DNA of 64,000 nucleotides from Sarcocystis neurona (taxonomy: Eukaryota > Apicomplexa > Conoidasida > Eucoccidiorida > Sarcocystidae), in assembly GCA_000727475.1 (NCBI GenBank), contig KL647309.1:202617-266616 (forward strand). Reading direction: 5' to 3'. Positions 58,076-64,000 of this stretch are shown here, piece by piece. The position numbers and the translations under genes were made by a program. The stretch's first letter is position 1, and each line of letters starts with the position of its first letter. The notes under the pieces are model-generated. The model made no database searches. It was not told where the DNA came from and saw only the letters and a list, made by a program, of their open reading frames with translations.

Positions 58076-59120
58076 GCTTTTTCTTTTCTCTCGCCCTCTC
58101 CTCAAATATTTGTCGAAAAATCTCTGCGTCTCTACGTACCAGCTTGCGTGTGTCTACGTCATTCTATACAGATATTCATTTCTCTACATGTATGCATCCA
58201 CACGCACATGCGCGTCAGCTGCGGGGCTTCTGTTCGTGTTTATCGCTTGTAGAGGCGTGACGGCTCACGCGTAGAACATACTGGAGGAGTTCGCATATAT
58301 ATATATACATATATTGTAGCTGTCTCTGTTTATCTGTATAAGTATGTACACACATGTATACATACGTGTATATCGTTGGTGTATTCGTCTATCTGTGTAC
58401 ATATATATATATATATATGTAAAAGTTCACCTGCAGCCCCACGAGGAGCAGCAGCGACAAGACAGAGAGGAACAGTAGCAGCAGGCAATGAGCACGTTTC
58501 TGTCTGTTCTTTCTGTACGTATATACGTAGGGCTGCCGCACATATATATAGCAGTAGCGGAGAGGTAAGCCACAAGAAGGCACACGGCGACGCGTCGCCG
58601 GATGGAGTAGATGTTACGGGATCTTCGTGCTAGAGAATACATTTCTTGTTCTTCTCACCGCGACGCCGTGTAGAAGCGCACATACACACACACACACACA
58701 TACACCTGCCGACAGCGGTGCCTATACACCGACGTCTTTCGATCGTTTCCTGCGGTGCAGGTGGAAGCACCAGCGGCTGCTGCTGCAGCGCGCACGCTTA
58801 CATACTCGTGTTGCTGCTCTGCTGTGCTGTTTCACTTCTGATGGCGCTGCTGCGGCTTGTTTTCACCTGCTACGCCTGGTTGTGTCTGCCTTGCTCCTGC
58901 TCTCCTCCGATGTGTCATGTGGGCCCCTGCGCTGCGCTGCTTTCTCCTCCGTTGTCACTGCTGCTGCTGCTGCTGCGGTGTCACTGATGCCGCTGCTGCG
59001 TCGTCACTGCCGCTGTCGCTGCTGATGCTGCTGCGTTGTCGCTGCTGCTGCTGCTGTGTTGTCGCTGCCGCTGCTGGTGCCACACTGTCGCTGCTGCTCC
59101 TCTGGCGCTGCTGTTCGCAG

Positions 59121-59640
59121 GTGAGGTACCGGGAGGACGGGGTGCTGGGGCTTGTATTTGCTGCTCTTGAAGAATACGCAGCTAAGCAGCGACGGTTCTG
59201 TCGGCAGCGGCAGGAGCAGCGCCGTCAGCGGCAGCAGCTGCAGCATGAACGAACAACACTGCGGCAGCAGCAGTGGGGGGACGGAGCAGGAGAAGAGCGG
59301 CAGACATCGCGGCACCTGGACGTCTTCGATGCGCCTCAGCATAGCACGCAGCAGCGATACACTTTTGAAGGGCAGCAGCAGCAGCGAGTTCGAGTAAGGC
59401 AGCAGCTTACGCCAACGTCGCACCCGCAGCTTTTCAACGAGCTGAAGCCAGAGGAGCAGCAGGAGCCAGAGGGGCAGCACGAGCCAGAGGAGCAGCAGGA
59501 GCCAGGGGAGCAGCGGGAGCCAGAGCAGCAGGCCAGTGCAGGGGAGCCGTGTCGCATGCAGAGGGGAGGGTATGGAGACGAAGGGGAGTACGTGGAACTG
59601 CTGAGACCTTCTGAAGTCGAAGAAGCGCTGACGGCGGCCG
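59121..59640 (+). CDS. RAP/HPR-like gene, long exon with Glu/Gln repeat
   Basis: Acceptor CTGTTCGCAG, donor GCCG|GTACGT. It starts with helical-repeat sequence (VRYREDGVLGLVFAALEEYA), then a Gln/Arg-rich stretch and an imperfect EPEEQQ / EPEGQH / EPGEQR repeat at about 59449-59530, and ends LLRPSEVEEALTAA. Ends in phase 1. Confidence 0.65.
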
Positions 59641-60022
59641 GTACGTGGTTGGATTCGTCCGCTGCATCATTCGCATCGTTGTCGTTTTCTCTGCGATTCC
59701 CCGTTCGTTTCGGTGTTTCGCTTGAGGTAGCCGTTGTCCACACAGAAGCAAGAACGCAGACACAGACGCCTTCTTACACGGTGACACAGAGACACGCGTA
59801 CGCGGCGAAGGCCGACACACGCATGCAGAAGGACACGTGTGTAAAGCAGCATGCGCCACTTGGTCTGCGGACAGCCAGGAAAAATGCGCACACACCCACA
59901 CACGTGCATAGTAGGAGCACACACGACCCTGCGTATCCCTGCATGCACAGATATATATTTATATGTAGCGTCCAGGATGAAAAGGGTTGCTTTCTGACGT
60001 TTCTGATTGGTGCTGCATGCAG

Positions 60023-60069
60023 ATGCGGTGTGGCGTGACTTCCAGTCTGATCGCGAGGATCCACCAGTT
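60023..60069 (+). CDS. RAP/HPR-like gene, short exon
   Basis: Acceptor GCTGCATGCAG, donor GTT|GTGAGA. Joined to the previous exon (G|AT) it reads ALTAADAVWRDFQSDREDPP, in phase and free of stops. Confidence 0.55.
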
Positions 60070-60399
60070 GTGAGAGACGCGCCCAGAGAATGGCGCTGTC
60101 ATCCGCGCCTGCCTCATACACCGGTCTCTTTTTGCATGTGGAGGGGGTGTGGCTTGACATATGTGCGGGTGCCTAGACCTGCATGCACCTGCGTGTTTGC
60201 ATGTGCAAGTCTTCGTATGGAGAGCTGCAGCCCTCCCCGGCATCCTCCTCCTCGTCCTTCCACTGGTGCTGCGTGCCACGTTAAGGAGGTGGGGGCGGGG
60301 TGACGCGCGCCGCACGACGCGTCGGCGGCGGCTGGGAAGTGTCTGAACAGTTCTCATTGCCTGCCTGCTGCGTCCTTCGTCGCTGTGTGAGAACGTGAA

Positions 60400-61080
60400 A
60401 CGGCAGTAGCAGAATCTCTCAGAAAGAGGAAATTGCTGTCCGGGTCCGCGCGTGAAGGCTCAAGACGGCTTTGCAGGAGAAAACGGGAGGGGGGGGGGGC
60501 GCTCTCCTTTTTGAGGCATCCGTGTCTACGAGGGGGGGATGCAGCTGTGTCCTGCACCTGGGCACGTTCTTGACTGCTGCTGCGGTCGGCAAACGGGAAC
60601 TGCTGCTGCTGCTGCTGCACGCAGAGGCTGGGCTCGAGAACATTCTCCCCCGCGGCGCTTCTGCCGCTGCTGCTCTCCACGAACCGCATGCGTGCTGCCT
60701 GCGCGAGGTGAAGGACACTTACGCGCAGGTGGAAGCTTCCGCAGAAGAGCAGTCGGTTTTTCTTGTTGCACGCGCTCGGAGCTTTTGCAACGGATACGCG
60801 TATCACTGCGTGCCGGCTTGCAGCACGAAAACGGCAGCACGAGTTGGAAGAGGTGCCTCTGCGATGCGTGTCGCGGTGGGCCATCGAAGCCTTCTCTGTG
60901 TGCTGCTGCGACGGAAGCGAGAGGGAGCAGCTGTCGGCGCGCTGCATGCGTCCACGCTAGCAATCCTGCGCGAACGTGGGATTTTGCAGGACGGCGGGCC
61001 CTCCTCTGCACTTCGCTCTTTGCTGCTGCATGCAGAAAAAGTTCACACCTTCAACGTACAGACACGTGTAACCCCTGTTC
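60400..61080 (+). other. Probable further exon(s), frame unresolved
   Basis: Two plus frames look coding: one around LGTFLTAAAVGKRELLLLLL (60.56-60.70 kb) and one around FLLHALGAFATDTRITACRL (60.75-60.90 kb). One or both should bridge the short exon and the next long one; the splice sites could not be fixed. Confidence 0.4.
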
Positions 61081-61255
61081 GACGCGTTTGCGTCCATACG
61101 TATGTAGAAATCGCTTTTCCCTTCTCCGTCTACTCCTCCTCCTCCTCACTTCCCTCTTCTTCCTGCCTGTGTGCGCTTTCTCCTGCTTCTTTTCTTCCTG
61201 CCTGGATGTGGAGACGTGCATGCAGCTGCAATGCGTCTACACGTGCGCTTTCCAG

Positions 61256-61598
61256 GCGCCTTTCTGCTGTACATACACGCGAAACTTCCTCTCTGTGTGA
61301 AGCTGTTCCTGCGTGGCCTCGCTGCAGGACTTCTCGATTTCCGGCGCTTTCCGCTGGAGGAGCTCTGGCAGCTGTACGTCACGCAGTTGCAGGAGCAGCT
61401 CCTGTTCCAGCCTCGGCGACGGCTCCCCGGGACGCAGCAGCAGCAGCAGCACGCGTTGATTCATCGCGTGAGCAACATGCTGCCGCAGCTGGTGCTGCAG
61501 CTGCCGGCCGCTGCTGCTGCTGTCGTGGATGCCTGGCTGCAACTCTGCGCGCCTGTTGAGACCGGGAAGCTGCGCAGGAAATTTGGTGGACCGAAGAA
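61256..61598 (+). CDS. RAP/HPR-like gene, internal exon
   Basis: Acceptor GCGCTTTCCAG, donor AAGAA|GTGCGT. Reads LCVKLFLRGLAAGLLDF, RRFPLEELWQLYVTQLQEQL, a (CAG)5 Gln run, then MLPQLVLQLPAAAAAVVDAW. Ends in phase 2, which matches the next exon. Confidence 0.65.
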
Positions 61599-61679
61599 GT
61601 GCGTTTTTTCTTTCTGTACAACTGCAGCCCCCCCACACCCTCATGAAAACAGTGACGCCGATACGCTCACCCGTGGATA

Positions 61680-61997
61680 GGGACTGCACGAATACATGAA
61701 AACACGAGTACAATCAAGAGAGCACATGTACACAAATACATACATATACCCATATACGTGTTGTCGGTATGTGCGCGCCTCTGTCAAAATCAATATGAAG
61801 GTCTGTGTCTGTGTCTGTACCCGGGTGGACGTAGGTGCTTAGCTGCGTGTACATGTCTGCGCATGTGTATATACATTTACAGCTGTAGGTAAATGTATGC
61901 TTCCAAAATATATATACACGTAAGAATGCGTATAATATACGCTGATGCGAATTAGTCTACGCGTGTGCACGTCTAAATGTCTATACTTGAGTACACG

Positions 61998-62030
<33 letters not shown>

Positions 62031-62340
62031 GTGCGAGCATGCGTTAGAGTACCGACGTCTTCCCCTCTGCTCAAATGTGTAGGCACGTGTGCCTGAAAAA
62101 AGGTTTTGTGTGTACGTGGTTATACGGGGAGGAGGTTGGGATTTGGTGCAGCAGAGATCGGCGGACACCGAGACGAAGTGTTTTTCACTGCACACGCAGA
62201 AGAAACACAGAACACTCGCATAACACGGCAGCAGAAGACGCTGCGCCCGCAGAGCGCGCGCGTCCAGCGTTTGCCTGCGGACAGAGCCAGAGTAGAAGGC
62301 ACAGGCCTTGCTCTCTTTGGTATCTGCGTGCTGCATGCAG
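61680..62340. other. Intron with AT microsatellites
   Basis: Contains ATATAC/TATATG strings, including a TA run at about 62000-62030. No exon was seen apart from those listed. Confidence 0.5.
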
Positions 62341-62443
62341 TCGAAATCGCCTTCTCCTCGAAGCGTGGAAGAACGGACTGCTGGAGCCGCTTCTGCATGC
62401 GAGAGACACCCGGGCGCGACGGCTGCAGCAGCTTGCTGATGCG
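62341..62443 (+). CDS. RAP/HPR-like gene, internal exon
   Basis: Acceptor GTGCTGCATGCAG, donor GCG|GTGAGC. The first base completes an Asn codon left by the previous exon (AA|T). Reads RNRLLLEAWKNGLLEPLLHA, RDTRARRLQQLADA and ends in phase 0. Confidence 0.65.
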
Positions 62444-63302
62444 GTGAGCACGCACAAAGAAAGCGTTCCTCAGGCGTGCGTCTTCGCGTCCAACGTATAT
62501 GTAGAACTGGGCCTGTGGCTCACTTCGTGGCACGGCAATATCGATAATATGTATGGAAAAAATTCTAGTGTGTTATCGGGGATTTTCGATCGTAAGGGAC
62601 AGTCAAGCGACAACTATATTCCCGTGTGTAGCTTTCTCTGTATACAAAGGCATATATCTGTCCACATATGTATATATGTATATATATGTATATATATATA
62701 TATATATGTACGTGATCCTTTTTCTTACGAGCGTGCACGCGTTAGCGCATGTCTGTGTGTGTGTCTATTTCGACGGGGTTTTGTGGGTCTCTGTATTTTG
62801 CCGTGTTTTCTCAGGTCGTCCCTGCAGTTTCCTCGAATCGGTGTGTGTCCACGTTTGCATGCTGGTCACTCCCATTTTTAGGAAGATGGCCCTGTGCATG
62901 CATCCAGAGAGTGCGTACTGCGGGGTTGCGCAGAAGTGGTTTTTGTTTTCGCTTTCTTTTTCGTGTGCATTGCCCCGAAGCATGCAGACGCAGACGTGTC
63001 ATTCACGCGTGCTATAAGGTGGAATGCCCCTCTCTTCGAATATTCTCAGGGCGTGTCTTTGCATGCGCAATGCACCCAGTGGATATGTAAATACGTTTCC
63101 AGCTCTAAACGCACGCGGTGCACCGGCCTACAGCCTCTTCACGTAGCTCGCTACACATCTGTAGACTCGAAGGCCGATGGTCACCGGCTAACAAGTATGT
63201 ACGCACACTCACGTACGCCCACAGATCTACATTTACCTCAAGCATTTGTGTATGCTAACTGGTAGTCATGTGTTGCTGCTGTCTGATGTGGCTGCTGCCC
63301 AG

Positions 63303-64000
63303 CTGTCGCGTGCAACAGGAAACGCAGCAGCAGGCGAAAGGTGGGCACCGGAAAGTTCCACTTTCCACGTGGACGTTGCTGCTGCTCTGCTGTCGCTACA
63401 CGTGAACTACGACGCAGAAGTGCGACTCGAAGACTTGTTTACAGTAGACTTGCTGCTGCACATTCCTCCGGATATTAAGGAGCAGCTGCTGCAGCACCGT
63501 CTGGATACGCAGAGCTTGTCCTCGCAGGAGGAACACCACTACGCACAACAGCTTACACTGCCGGTACAGTACGACGACCTGCAGCAATTACAGCACTGCC
63601 ATCACCAGCAGCCGTCCGGAACCCTGCACCAGCAGCAGGAGGATGCGGATGAGCGCGACTCAGAGCAGCGGCAGCAGGCAGCGCAGCTGCGGCCGAATGA
63701 GCAGCAGAGTTTCCAGGTAGACCCGCCGCACCAGCAACCGCAGCATACCACAGTGCCAGAATACGCGTCAGTCCTCCAACAGCTGCGGCAGGGAGATGGT
63801 GCGCAGCAGCAGGGAGACGCATCGCAGGACGGAGGGGCGCAGCGGTGCGTCGATCAGCGGCAGAGGGAACAGCAGCAGCAGCAGCAACAAGCCCCTACGC
63901 TTGCCAGAACAGTGCAGCACTGGGAAGCTGATGGACGACAAACAGGTGGAGGAGATGAGAAACAAGTAAACACAGCGAGAGAACCCCTCTTTTATGAGCG
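63303..64000 (+). CDS. RAP/HPR-like gene, exon running off the right edge
   Basis: Open without a stop to base 64000 after an acceptor TGGCTGCTGCCCAG in phase 0. It begins LSRATGNAAAGERW and contains STFHVDVAAALLSLHVNYDA, EVRLEDLFTVDLLLHI. This is the block that in apicomplexan RAP proteins (and FASTK relatives) sits just before the RAP domain: a helix, an Asp/Glu-Val strand and a hydrophobic Asp strand. A long Gln-rich insert follows. The RAP domain itself would be to the right, so the family call is an inference. Confidence 0.55.
   Translation, partial: MSRATGNAAAGERWAPESSTFHVDVAAALLSLHVNYDAEVRLEDLFTVDLLLHIPPDIKEQLLQHRLDTQSLSSQEEHHYAQQLTLPVQYDDLQQLQHCHHQQPSGTLHQQQEDADERDSEQRQQAAQLRPNEQQSFQVDPPHQQPQHTTVPEYASVLQQLRQGDGAQQQGDASQDGGAQRCVDQRQREQQQQQQQAPTLARTVQHWEADGRQTGGGDEKQVNTAREPLFYE

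Noticed and set aside
57494..58260. Tyr/Val/Cys/Met- or His/Ile/Thr-rich frames of 100-200 codons on both strands
   Set aside because: They are translations of the (CATA)n microsatellite.

Overview
The window looks like nuclear DNA of a coccidian apicomplexan, most likely Eimeria or a close relative. Four things point there: an ApiAP2 DNA-binding domain, genes broken by many short GT-AG introns, (CAG)n tracts that code for runs of Gln, Ser and Ala, and a sharp switch from a repeat-poor half to a repeat-rich half. This switch matches the P/R segmentation described for Eimeria genomes. No bacterial organisation (operons, ribosome binding sites) is seen.

Bases 1 to about 40,800 are repeat-poor. 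In order they hold: a long ApiAP2 factor that enters from the left edge (2-5065, +); a secreted 14-cysteine protein (8863-9877, +); a three-exon gene of uncertain function (14447-11157, -); a two-exon ubiquitin-like protein (15844-16448, +); a secreted membrane protein (19959 to about 21119, +); a stand-alone retrotransposon Gag-like frame (25870-25562, -); and the electron transfer flavoprotein alpha subunit, ETFA (33199-29726, -). I traced ETFA through ten exons with phase-matched junctions, the first two tentative. Several weaker exon candidates lie between these genes and from 33.9 to 39.1 kb. Small diverged duplications occur at 18.8, 22, 27.3/28.2, 28.9 and 35 kb.

From about 40.86 kb to the end the sequence is repeat-rich: CAG arrays, (TATG)n and (CATA)n arrays, AT runs and a 606-base assembly gap at 44858-45463. 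Across this half runs one very large plus-strand gene. A mega-exon rich in Ser, Gln and Ala ends at a clean donor at 52042. At least nine further exons follow, up to the right edge, and most junctions I could test agree in phase. The exons encode alpha-helical, organelle-type repeat sequence and end with a block that resembles the region just upstream of a RAP domain. I therefore read the gene as a RAP/heptatricopeptide-like organellar RNA-binding protein whose RAP domain would lie beyond base 64000.

The genes are unrelated neighbours. Functional themes that can be supported are transcription (ApiAP2), mitochondrial electron transfer (ETFA), probable organellar RNA metabolism (RAP-like) and parasite surface or secreted proteins. 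Short exons were placed by reading splice sites by eye, so their boundaries are predictions.
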